Shown here: piece by piece, positions 1 through 6,860 of the stretch
Layout: each line of letters opens with the position of its first letter
Numbering within the stretch: position 1 is the first letter of the stretch
Assembly (NCBI GenBank): GCA_037137575.1
Contig: JBAXKB010000017.1
Location: 1-22,029 of the forward strand
From: UBA5976 sp037137575
GTDB taxonomy: Bacteria; Actinomycetota; Actinomycetes; S36-B12; UBA5976
Length of the DNA stretch: 22,029 nucleotides
Reading direction: 5' to 3'
Notes under the pieces: model-generated
Database searches by the model: none
Told to the model about the DNA's origin: nothing
The model's input: only the letters and a program-made list of their open reading frames with translations
Program-made: the position numbers and the translations under genes

Positions 1-1
1 G

Positions 2-74
2 CGCGCCCGTAGGGATTCGAACCCCAAACCTTCTGATCCGTAGTCAGATGCTCTATCCGTTGAGCTACGGGCGC
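2..74 (-). tRNA. tRNA-Arg (anticodon ACG)
   Basis: Read on the minus strand this folds as a full cloverleaf. The acceptor stem is GCGCCCG with CGGGCGC, the D arm is GCTC/GAGC, the anticodon stem is TCTGA/TCAGA around the loop CTACGGA, and the T arm carries the TTCGAAT loop. The loop reads anticodon ACG, which decodes CGN arginine codons after A-to-I editing at position 34. The discriminator base is G. A genomic CCA end cannot be judged because the window starts here. Confidence 0.97.
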
Positions 75-131
75 TTGTTACAACAAAGTCTTACTCTAGC
101 CGAAGGTTGGTAATCGTGAAAATCGTTACTA

Positions 132-461
132 TTACTGTCCTGGAACACCATCAAGTGTTGAGTAAATCTCAACAACAGCATCTAGACCAGTTAATTTGAA
201 AACTTTAAGAACTCGGTCATTTGAAGCGACAACATCAAAGGCTGTGCCAGCTTCTTTTGCCCGCTTTAACGCCTTAACAATTACGCCCAAGCCGCTTGAA
301 TCTAGGAAAGTAACTTTCGATAAATCAAGAGTTAGATGCGAAGTTTCCTGGCCCAAGGATTCGACAACGGCGTCATCTAGTTGCCCTGACGTAGACAAAT
401 CAATCTCACCATCAACAGTAATTACTGTGCGGTGATTGTCTTGGTTAACTGTTAGCAACAT
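132..461 (-). CDS. STAS-domain anti-sigma factor antagonist
   Basis: This 109-residue protein is a single STAS domain of the SpoIIAA/RsbV type. It has the conserved loop FLDSSGLGV (residues 52-60), whose second serine (Ser56) matches the regulatory phosphorylation site of the family. Members bind an anti-sigma kinase when dephosphorylated and so release a sigma factor; the protein is cytoplasmic. The start is well supported by AGGAG about 6 bases before the ATG. It lies downstream of the tad cluster on the same strand, separated by a 46-base gap, and may have its own promoter. No RsbW-like kinase or sigma factor is visible in the window, but a PP2C phosphatase of the matching class lies at 16339-17490. 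Which sigma factor it controls cannot be told from sequence. Confidence 0.9.
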   Translation of the reverse strand: MLLTVNQDNHRTVITVDGEIDLSTSGQLDDAVVESLGQETSHLTLDLSKVTFLDSSGLGVIVKALKRAKEAGTAFDVVASNDRVLKVFKLTGLDAVVEIYSTLDGVPGQ

Positions 462-507
462 CGGCTCTCCTTGTGTCCCAATCTATTACATCTTTGACTT
501 TGTGACG

Positions 508-882
508 CTACAGCCCAGCTTTTGCTCGAGCAGTTAACGTGGCAACACCTACCCGCGCAATGAGATTAGTGGTTGAAATCCCGACTTTTACGGAAACAGA
601 TAAATTCTGGGCTTGGCAGGAAACCAACTCCACCCGATTTTGCCTCGCTAAAACTTTCGCGGCTTGGCAGGGGTTGGGTTGGTCGGCTAAGAATTCACTT
701 GCCGCGCCCAATGCAACCAAGTCAGCAGAGTTTGCCAATCTAGATTGCAGACAAATTGCAGCGCCTAAATACAGCAGTGCCGAACTAAACATAACTGCAA
801 CCAAAATGGTCGTAAGCATTAAGAGACTAATACTGCCTTTGTCATCAACGAACTTGGTGTCGCTAATTCGCTGAACTCGCAT
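508..882 (-). CDS. TadG/Rv3654c-like pilus-associated membrane protein
   Basis: This is the last gene of the tad operon. It encodes about 124 residues if translation begins at the ATG at 882, which has GGAG seven bases upstream; an in-frame ATG at 924 would add 14 residues but has no clear ribosome site. Near the N-terminus it has DDKGSISLLMLTTIL, a hydrophilic DxGS-type lead into one long hydrophobic segment, as in TadE/TadG pseudopilin-like proteins. The rest (about 80 residues, with two cysteines in the CQAAK and SCQAQ segments) would lie outside the membrane. The coding region overlaps the end of tadE by 20 bases, so the two are probably translationally coupled. Its role in minor-pilin or pilus assembly is inferred from the family and position. 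Confidence 0.75.
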   Translation of the reverse strand: MRVQRISDTKFVDDKGSISLLMLTTILVAVMFSSALLYLGAAICLQSRLANSADLVALGAASEFLADQPNPCQAAKVLARQNRVELVSCQAQNLSVSVKVGISTTNLIARVGVATLTARAKAGL

Positions 883-1258
883 TTGATCGCTCCAACTCCG
901 AGATAGCACTAGCGGACAACTCAATTCCCCAAGGCAACCTTTGATTCATTAGGGATTTTCGAACACCAATTTTCACAGTTACAAAATTATTTGTAATCGT
1001 TTTGCGGACTTTGTAATCGGCCGGTAGCTGACTTTCTAGATTTGCATTTATTATTTGACCGCGCGAAATATCTCGAGCAATCGAGTACGAAGCAGACTGA
1101 ATCTCTAGCTGGGTGATAAAGAGACTGAGCACCCACAAGAGCATGGCTCCAACCAACACCACTGCAGGAAGAACGATTGCAAATTCTGCAGTCGCAAAGC
1201 CGCGGTCAAGAGCGAAACTTCGTAACAGTTTCGCTCTTGACCAATCGGGCAGTGACAT
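863..1258 (-). CDS. TadE-like minor pilin
   Basis: A 131-residue TadE-family protein. A basic N-terminus is followed by DRGFATAEFAIVLPAVVL (about residues 18-35), a class III pilin-type signal with the conserved Glu before the hydrophobic helix; a prepilin peptidase would cut just before the helix. One transmembrane helix anchors an external domain of about 80 residues. Its start codon overlaps the final base of the upstream pilin gene's stop, and tadG overlaps its 3' end, so it sits in a tightly packed operon. TadE proteins are minor pilins needed for Flp pilus formation; that function is known for the family and inferred here. Confidence 0.85.
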   Translation of the reverse strand: MSLPDWSRAKLLRSFALDRGFATAEFAIVLPAVVLVGAMLLWVLSLFITQLEIQSASYSIARDISRGQIINANLESQLPADYKVRKTITNNFVTVKIGVRKSLMNQRLPWGIELSASAISELERSNASSAN

Positions 1259-1455
1259 TAGCGATACGAACCGAAAAGGAATGAGAACGCGTGTTGAATT
1301 GCGCGAGCCAGCACGTGCTCAATTCCCGAGCTCATCAGAATTTTTAATAAGATGCTGCCAAACCCTGCTGCGGCCACAGTGCCGACAGCATATTCTGCAG
1401 TTGTCATTCCTTGTTCATCAATCCAGTTGAACCTCTGACCAAATTTCTTAAACAT
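1258..1455 (-). CDS. Flp-type major pilin, DUF4244 family
   Basis: A 65-residue prepilin. The sequence DEQGMTTAEYAVGTVAAAG contains the G/MTTAEY processing motif of Flp pilins followed by a glycine/alanine-rich hydrophobic helix. This matches the DUF4244 pilin-like proteins of actinobacterial tad clusters (Rv3656c type). The ATG at 1455 is chosen because GGAG sits five bases upstream (GGAGAAAAAATG) and the resulting leader is short and basic (MFKKFGQRF). A longer reading to 1539 adds 28 residues without pilin character. It lies directly between tadC and tadE. The leader upstream contains a 17-base exact copy of the pilin's MTTAE-coding stretch, listed separately. Confidence 0.88.
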   Translation of the reverse strand: MFKKFGQRFNWIDEQGMTTAEYAVGTVAAAGFGSILLKILMSSGIEHVLARAIQHAFSFLFGSYR

Positions 1456-1531
1456 TTTTTCTCCGATCTTGTAGTTGGGAAACTGTTCGTCTTGAATAGA
1501 TTTTGTAACTGCTGTTCTGCAGTTGTCATTC
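1393..1531. repeat. 17-base direct repeat: pilin processing-site copy in its own leader
   Basis: The 17 bases at 1393-1409, which encode the conserved GMTTAE processing region of the pilin on the minus strand, recur exactly at 1515-1531, 60 bases upstream of the pilin start. Weaker similarity continues on one side (CATC followed by ATC in both). In the upstream copy the same bases can be read as ATG followed by ACA ACT GCA GAA, again MTTAE, but that frame diverges and stops after about 41 codons without a pilin helix. It could be the remnant of a second pilin gene or chance. The repeat itself is read directly; its meaning is not known. Confidence 0.6.
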
Positions 1532-1591
1532 GAGTGCATCTATCTGTGAATTAAGAAATGCTGTGTAAAGATTTAATGACGACTAACAGGA

Positions 1592-2206
1592 TTACGGCAT
1601 AGTTGAAAAGATTTTGGGCAACATGCTTGCAACTATCGGAACTATGGTCAACAAGAAGAATGCTGGCAAGAAGCACAAGCCGAGTGGAAGCACACACTTA
1701 ACTGACAAAGCTCGCACTCGTCGCAATGCTTCATTTGCTGATTGCGCTTGGGTTAAAGTCAATTCCAGTTCGAGTGCTTCAGTGATTGGACCGCCAGTAA
1801 GCTCCGATCTGGAAATTGTCCGTATTGCCTGGGCGAGATTTGGATATTTTTTGGCAGTGTAGCCCAGCGAAGTAACCAAACTGATGCCCAAATTACATCT
1901 AGCGATTACTTCAGACATCTCACCCGGCAATGGTCCAGTGGAAGTTTCCCTAACAAGATTTAGAGTCTCTAGTTTTGTCAGCCCAGCATTTGTTCCGAGT
2001 AGAAATATTTCAATGAATTCACAAACATTTTCTTGAGAGATCTCATCAGCGTTATTGCGTTCAAGTTTTTTCAGAAGCGGCAAGCCAAAGTGCAGCGCGG
2101 CAAAAAGCACACAAGCTAAAAGTGCACCGACCATATCTGGCCTGTAAACCACAACAGGGATGCTTAGCAGTAGATTACGAAATTTCTGGTTATGAAGATA
2201 CTTCAA
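1592..2206 (-). CDS. tadC: TadC, Flp pilus inner-membrane platform protein
   Basis: A type II secretion F-domain protein of about 204 residues. It has an N-terminal hydrophobic pair (MVGALLACVLFAALHFGL), a central cytoplasmic helical domain (EFIEIFLLGTNAGLTKLETL and later segments) and a strongly hydrophobic C-terminus (CVLPLGLCFLPAFFLLTIV). TadB and TadC together form the platform that couples the TadA motor to pilus extrusion. I favour a TTG start at 2206, because AGAGGTG lies just upstream and TTG overlaps the TGA stop of tadB (AGTTGA), giving translational coupling. A longer reading from another TTG at 2236 is possible and would overlap tadB by 34 bases. It is shorter than many TadC proteins (about 300 residues) but normal for the short actinobacterial type. 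Confidence 0.85.
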   Translation of the reverse strand: MKYLHNQKFRNLLLSIPVVVYRPDMVGALLACVLFAALHFGLPLLKKLERNNADEISQENVCEFIEIFLLGTNAGLTKLETLNLVRETSTGPLPGEMSEVIARCNLGISLVTSLGYTAKKYPNLAQAIRTISRSELTGGPITEALELELTLTQAQSANEALRRVRALSVKCVLPLGLCFLPAFFLLTIVPIVASMLPKIFSTMP

Positions 2207-2847
2207 CTCACACCTCTGATTAGTTTTCTGACCCAAAACAAGCCAAGCGCTTCAAATGTGCAAGCCAAAATGAGGCACCCCCAGCCAACTGGGGTCATCA
2301 GCAACCAATACGGCACGTTCACTCCCATCATTACCCCAAGAAATGATCCAAAAATTGGTAGCAATGCTAGGACTGTGATTGTTGCCTTAATGCCAGAAAG
2401 TTCAGCGGCTATCTGGTGAGTACGCTCGTGCCGGATTAGCGCTGTCCTAATCATCATGTCCAGCGCTTCGGTTATGGATGCACCTGAAGATTTGTTTACC
2501 TTCAATATTTTTACTAACTGTTTTAGTTCAGAGCTGCCGATTTGGTCTGCGTCTTCGCTTAAAGCATCAAGTAAATTTGTCGTGTCCCCCAGTGCGTTAC
2601 GACTATGAGGCAAGATTTCTATCGGTTGTTCAATAACTATGTTTGCAAGGGCCTGAGTCACAGGTAGACCGGCCACCAGTTCTTGGCGAACCGCCGTTAA
2701 CAACGAGATTAATTGGAGATCCTGAAATTTCGGTACCGACCTCATGAATACCTTTGGCAGTGCATTCGGTATCCGAATTTTGCTAACTGGGGCTACCCAT
2801 AATCGAAGCCCTAAAATCGTGAGCCCAATTCCTAGAATTCGAAACAT
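2203..2847 (-). CDS. tadB: TadB, Flp pilus inner-membrane platform protein
   Basis: A 214-residue type II secretion F-domain protein. An N-terminal hydrophobic helix (FRILGIGLTILGLRLWV) precedes the cytoplasmic F domain (QLISLLTAVRQELVAGLPV and later SGASITEALDMMIRTAL), followed by two C-terminal membrane segments (ITVLALLPIFGSFLGVMMGV and WLLMTPVGWGCLILACTF). The ATG at 2847 overlaps the tadA stop as TGATG, so translation is coupled to tadA. tadC follows with another stop/start overlap. Together with TadC it should form the membrane platform of the pilus machine. Confidence 0.87.
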   Translation of the reverse strand: MFRILGIGLTILGLRLWVAPVSKIRIPNALPKVFMRSVPKFQDLQLISLLTAVRQELVAGLPVTQALANIVIEQPIEILPHSRNALGDTTNLLDALSEDADQIGSSELKQLVKILKVNKSSGASITEALDMMIRTALIRHERTHQIAAELSGIKATITVLALLPIFGSFLGVMMGVNVPYWLLMTPVGWGCLILACTFEALGLFWVRKLIRGVS

Positions 2848-4004
2848 CAAATTGTTTTCTGCGCTAGTTTTGCAATTTCCTGCTTTGCTGCTTTGAAAGT
2901 AAGCGGATCTTTGGTATCCAAAAGCACTTGTGTCTGCACAGTGCCGGAGAGCAACTTCACTAAATGGATGCTGGTGACCTTGCGTAGTCCATCTTGAGTT
3001 CGGCTAAGTTCCACTACTAGCGAGATAGCGGTTGCAAACAGACTTTGAATTGCCGCACTAGGTAATCCCGCAAGCAGGCCCAAACCAACAATGCGTGCGG
3101 GTACATCTTGCGCGGAGTTTGCATGCACAGTCGCGCAACCGCCACTATGCCCAGTATTTAGCGCGGTAAATAAATCGATAATTTCCGCGCCGCGCACTTC
3201 GCCCAAAATAAGGCGATCTGGGCGCATTCGCAATGCCTGCCGAGTTAAAGTTCGAAGCGGTACTTCGCCAAAGCCTTCGGTATTAGTCCCTCGAGCTTGC
3301 AAACTAATGACATGTGGATGGTCTATAACTAGTTCATGTAAATCCTCAATCACAACAATTCGCTTACTCTCATCTACTTCACTTAACAATGCGGCCAGCA
3401 AAGTGGTTTTGCCTGTGCCAGTTCCCCCACTAATTAAAAATGAGATTCCTGCAGCAACTATCTGTTCCAGAATTTCCCGTAGCTGCTCGCTGAACATTGC
3501 GCGATTTTGCAGATCAGTCAGAGTAAGAGTTCGGGTTTGTGGAATTCGCAAAGATAGACACGTTCCATTTTGTGCAAGTGGCGGAATAATTGCATGCAAG
3601 CGAATCCCGCTGGGCAACCGCGCATCTACATACGGCTGTGCATCATCAATCCGGCGATTCAACTGTCCAACCAGGTGCGTGACATATTCCCGCAATTGAT
3701 CATCGCTTTGCCAGGCAATATTTGTTCGTTGCATACCTTCGCCTGCATCAAACCAAACATCGTTTGGCCCGTTAACAACTATATCTGTGACCCCCGCTTT
3801 ACGGCTAAGAGATTCCAGTGGACCTAGTCCGTTGATGTGGGTAGTAACCTCATCAAAAACTTGTAACTTCTTGATTGGGCTTAGTAGTGGCAACTCTTGG
3901 CTAACCGTTTCAGCAATAGCCAAATAGTTTGGCGCTGCATCTCTTGCTGCCAATTCGGCGCGAATTTTAGTGACCTGATCAAGCCACTCGTAAGACATTT
4001 TCAT
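2847..4004 (-). CDS. tadA: TadA/CpaF secretion ATPase
   Basis: The cytoplasmic hexameric motor of the Flp pilus (GspE/VirB11 superfamily), 385 residues. An N-terminal domain (GLGPLESLSRKAGVTDIVVN, residues 59-78) is typical of CpaF. The ATPase core has Walker A GGTGTGKTT (193-201), an Asp box (VVIEDLHEL, 217-225), Walker B-like LILGEVRG (265-272) and the His-box GHSGGCATVHANS (285-297). All expected catalytic motifs are present and the length is normal. The start may be the ATG at 4004 or at 3998; neither has a strong ribosome site, and both overlap the end of ssd by about 20-26 bases, suggesting coupling. It is followed immediately by tadB. Confidence 0.95.
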   Translation of the reverse strand: MKMSYEWLDQVTKIRAELAARDAAPNYLAIAETVSQELPLLSPIKKLQVFDEVTTHINGLGPLESLSRKAGVTDIVVNGPNDVWFDAGEGMQRTNIAWQSDDQLREYVTHLVGQLNRRIDDAQPYVDARLPSGIRLHAIIPPLAQNGTCLSLRIPQTRTLTLTDLQNRAMFSEQLREILEQIVAAGISFLISGGTGTGKTTLLAALLSEVDESKRIVVIEDLHELVIDHPHVISLQARGTNTEGFGEVPLRTLTRQALRMRPDRLILGEVRGAEIIDLFTALNTGHSGGCATVHANSAQDVPARIVGLGLLAGLPSAAIQSLFATAISLVVELSRTQDGLRKVTSIHLVKLLSGTVQTQVLLDTKDPLTFKAAKQEIAKLAQKTI

Positions 4005-5037
4005 CGCCGAATAATCGTTGGCTGAGTGTGCTAATTGGCCGATTGAACTTCGCTAACGGATTGGCACTTAATGCAAGCCCTTGCTCGCTGAGTTCACAGA
4101 TACGGTGATCACTTGGAACGACTGCGCCTAAAGGTCGGTCCAAGGTCTCCGCCACCATAACTGGGCTCAGCGCGGAGCCTGGTACTTCACGCACAATGAG
4201 TTGTTGGGCTTGATTAGTTTCAAGGCTGACTATCTCTCTTCCTATTGCGCAGGCCCTGATGATATTTGGGATCACCAAGAAACGTTCAGTAATTTCAATG
4301 CCACTAATTACAGATTCGGGGTGCCATCTACCGGCATCGATAAGCACCAAATCACAATTGTTACTTAGTTGTTCGAGTATTCGAGTTTGTAACTGCCGAT
4401 CCGGCTGGGCACCTAAAACATCATTTGCCAGCAACCGGACTCCCTCTATTTGCGGCAACTCAGCAATGATGGCCTCTCCGTCAGCCTGGGCAGCTTGGCT
4501 TTGGATTTTCGACCAATTCAGGCCAAGTGACTTCTCGCATCCGGCAGCTACATCTAAACCAACCGACTGGAAATCTAAATCAACGAGTGTTACTGATTTT
4601 CCTAACTGTGCACAGGCCCGTGCTAACGCTAAGGCAATGGTGGTTGTTCCAGCGCCGCCGGTGATACCGGTCAAACTGATAATTTGCCCCTGTTTGCTGG
4701 GAACTGATTTTATGTAGTCAACAAGCCATTGTCTTGATTCGGGAATAAGCACTATATGTTTTGCCCCGATTTCGGCAGCTACTTGCCAGCTGTGCGCCGT
4801 GGCTGACCCTGCGAGAACTAATGATGTCTCAGTACTTGCTGAAATTTGATTTTGTAGATTGCAGGCTTTAATTGTTGATATATCAGCTTCATGATCTACA
4901 AAGATTCGCTGCGTATCCGTTAATTGACTCAGTGTGGGCTGCTGGGTAACCACAAGACGTACATTTACTAATGCAGCGATTGAGTTGAACTCTTCGATGA
5001 TTAGTGGGTTGCTACTTACCAATAGTGCTTGCTTCAT
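3979..5037 (-). CDS. ssd: Ssd/CpaE/TadZ-like septum-site or pilus-localising ATPase
   Basis: First gene of the tad operon, about 352 residues. The N-terminal 110 residues form a receiver-like domain, followed by a MinD/ParA-type fold. The P-loop region reads ITGGAGTTTIALALARA (about residues 123-139) and then VTLVDLDFQSVGLDVA. In place of the two lysines of the deviant Walker A motif (KGGxGKT) there are threonines; from memory, a loss of these lysines is common in actinobacterial Ssd (Rv3660c type), so this is probably not a defect. The ATG at 5037 has GGAAGG six bases upstream; the ATGs at 5043 and 5064 fit less well. TadZ/CpaE proteins position pilus machines at the pole; Rv3660c is described as a septum-site-determining protein. 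Confidence 0.85.
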   Translation of the reverse strand: MKQALLVSSNPLIIEEFNSIAALVNVRLVVTQQPTLSQLTDTQRIFVDHEADISTIKACNLQNQISASTETSLVLAGSATAHSWQVAAEIGAKHIVLIPESRQWLVDYIKSVPSKQGQIISLTGITGGAGTTTIALALARACAQLGKSVTLVDLDFQSVGLDVAAGCEKSLGLNWSKIQSQAAQADGEAIIAELPQIEGVRLLANDVLGAQPDRQLQTRILEQLSNNCDLVLIDAGRWHPESVISGIEITERFLVIPNIIRACAIGREIVSLETNQAQQLIVREVPGSALSPVMVAETLDRPLGAVVPSDHRICELSEQGLALSANPLAKFNRPISTLSQRLFGDENVLRVA

Positions 5038-5163
5038 TTTCATCCTTCCAATTAGAAGGAGCATAGATTCTGCGTCATTTAGCAGTAAATATCTGGGCCA
5101 GACTGTGGATTAAATTACGTTGTTAAAAAAATGGGCAGCGAATTGTTAGGAAAATCTCGAGTG

Positions 5164-5559
5164 CTACTGCTCGTCGATTCGAGCCTTGATGGTCTCAGTT
5201 GTCGCATTTATTGAAGCAATGGTTTTAACCGGTCCACGAATCTTTTTGAATCTACTCACTGCTAGCCACAAGCACAAAACCGCGCCGATTAGGACAACCA
5301 AACCCATAATCAAAAACGCTGCCCAAGCCGGCAGCCCAGCGGCCACTAAACCGAAGCCAGCACTAACTAAAAGTAAAGTAACTGCAAAGTTTGCTAGGCC
5401 AAAAGTAATTAAGAAAAGTGCCGAAGACTGTAGAGCGCTGCGAAAGCTTTCAAGTAACTCTGCTTTAGCTAAATCGATATGGCCACGAATAAGTGACGTG
5501 AAATCACTGGTGATTGATTCGAACATCCCACTTAGTGAAGATTTTTCTTGCTCACTCAT
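5164..5559 (-). CDS. Actinobacterial holin-X / phage-holin superfamily III membrane protein
   Basis: A 131-residue protein with a hydrophilic, helical N-terminus (LIRGHIDLAKAELLESFRS), two hydrophobic hairpin segments (about residues 45-75 and 80-105) and a charged C-terminus. This layout matches the holin-X family (PF07332), which is widespread in Actinobacteria outside prophages. AGGAGG lies six bases before the ATG. The gene is minus strand, downstream of nhaA by a 39-base gap and upstream of the tad operon. There are no phage genes nearby, so a lytic holin role is unlikely; the true role is unknown. The similarly placed Rv3669 in Mycobacterium may be the syntenic counterpart, from memory. 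Confidence 0.75.
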   Translation of the reverse strand: MSEQEKSSLSGMFESITSDFTSLIRGHIDLAKAELLESFRSALQSSALFLITFGLANFAVTLLLVSAGFGLVAAGLPAWAAFLIMGLVVLIGAVLCLWLAVSRFKKIRGPVKTIASINATTETIKARIDEQ

Positions 5560-5598
5560 TCGGGCCTCCTGTTTCTAGGCTAGTCGGGATTTTCGTAA

Positions 5599-6801
5599 TC
5601 AGGAACTATTTGCTTTAATTCCACGATTACGTAAACGCACAGCAACCACAGCAAAAGTAATAGCCACAATATTTGTCAGCGCGATACCAAACTTGGCGGT
5701 GCTAAGCAGTTGGGCATCATCATGGAAAGAAACTTCTGAAACCAACAAAGCAACTGTGAAACCAATTGCCGCTAACATTCCAACGGTTAATACATCCCAC
5801 CACGACAGCAGTGGGTTCAAAGACCCTTTTGTAAGTTTGGTTGTTAGAAATGCGCCGACGGTTACCCCCACCGGTTGACCAATCACTAAGCCAAACAAAA
5901 TTCCCTGCGTCAGATGTGCGTGCAGCATTTGAGAGAGCGCGCCACTTTCAAGAGCGATGCCGATTGAGGTAAACGCAAAAATCGGCACACAAACACCGGC
6001 TGAAATTGGCCGGAGTATGTGTTCAGCGCGATCTGCCTGAGATTGTCCTTGACCAGATTTAGCCTGCACATTCATGGATAGCCCCAGAGCAACGCCAGCG
6101 ATAGTTGCATGAATACCACTTTGATACATCCAGTACCAAGCATTCAATGCCAGCGGGATACTCAGCCAAAATGAGGTTATGTAACGCCTCTGCAAGATAG
6201 CAAAAATAGCAATGCTCACAATGGCAAAGATGAATTCAAGTAAGTGGAATCCTTGATCGTAAAAAATCGCAATCACACTGATTGCGCATAAGTCATTAAC
6301 CACAGCCACGGTTAGTAAAAAGGATCGAAGTTCAAGTGGCAATCCACGACCGGCTAACGCCAGCACCGCAAGGGCGAAAGCCACATCTGTTGATATCGGT
6401 ATTCCCCATGCACTTGCGGCAGGCTCCCCATGATTTAGCGTCAAAAAAATTGTGGCTGCCAAAGTCATGCCACTTAGTGCGGCAACAATAGGGACCAAAG
6501 CTTCACGTGGATCAGACAAGCTGCCTTTAACCATTTCATGCTTTAGTTCATTGCCCACAACAAAAAAGAAAACAGCTAATAGAAAATCCGCTGCCCATTG
6601 TGCCACTGTGAGATTCAAATGCAATGACTCTGGACCAAATTTGAAAGTTGTAAATGACTCGTAGTATTTCGAAAGTGGGCTGTTAGCTAAAACTAAAGCA
6701 AGCAAAGAGGTAGCGATTAAAAGTAATCCGCCCGTTGTCTCCTCACGCAAAGCACGGACAATTCGCCCAGACTCAGGCTGTGTAATCGGTTCGAGGAACA
6801 T
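5599..6801 (-). CDS. nhaA: NhaA-family Na+/H+ antiporter with altered ion-site residues
   Basis: An inner-membrane antiporter of about 400 residues (388 in E. coli). Family hallmarks are ETTGGLLLIATS near the N-terminus, FFVVGNELKHEMVKGSL, the GWGIPISTDVAFALAVLAL segment with the unwound-helix Asp (D139 here, D133 in E. coli), and GVHATIAG-like SGIHATIAGVALGL. The usual DD pair of helix V (D163-D164 in E. coli) is N169-D170 here (VVNDLCAI), and the conserved Lys of helix X (K300 in E. coli, GKPLG) is Gln309 (GQPVG). These two E. coli residues pair with each other, so they appear to have changed together. The ATG at 6801 has only a weak GGAT site; a TTG at 6846 is an alternative. It lies just downstream of acs on the same strand. 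Confidence 0.93.
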   Translation of the reverse strand: MFLEPITQPESGRIVRALREETTGGLLLIATSLLALVLANSPLSKYYESFTTFKFGPESLHLNLTVAQWAADFLLAVFFFVVGNELKHEMVKGSLSDPREALVPIVAALSGMTLAATIFLTLNHGEPAASAWGIPISTDVAFALAVLALAGRGLPLELRSFLLTVAVVNDLCAISVIAIFYDQGFHLLEFIFAIVSIAIFAILQRRYITSFWLSIPLALNAWYWMYQSGIHATIAGVALGLSMNVQAKSGQGQSQADRAEHILRPISAGVCVPIFAFTSIGIALESGALSQMLHAHLTQGILFGLVIGQPVGVTVGAFLTTKLTKGSLNPLLSWWDVLTVGMLAAIGFTVALLVSEVSFHDDAQLLSTAKFGIALTNIVAITFAVVAVRLRNRGIKANSS

Positions 6802-6860
6802 GTTTTCGTCATCCACGAGTAAAACGCTACCCGAAAATTCTGGCAATCGAGTTGTTGTGC

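Noticed and set aside
75..86. Palindrome TTGTTACAACAA next to tRNA-Arg as an attachment site or operator
   Set aside because: It is short, A/T-rich and there is no integrase or second copy in the window.
3091..3699. A 202-codon open frame on the plus strand opposite tadA
   Set aside because: It lies entirely antisense to the strongly conserved tadA, is rich in Cys, Arg and Ser as antisense frames often are, and has no recognisable domain.
5104..5112. Single DnaA-box-like TGTGGATTA upstream of the tad operon
   Set aside because: It is an isolated 8-of-9 match with no cluster around it, expected by chance in AT-rich intergenic DNA.
5164..5559. Holin-family gene as evidence of a prophage
   Set aside because: No endolysin, integrase, capsid or other phage gene is nearby, and this family is widespread as a chromosomal membrane protein in Actinobacteria.
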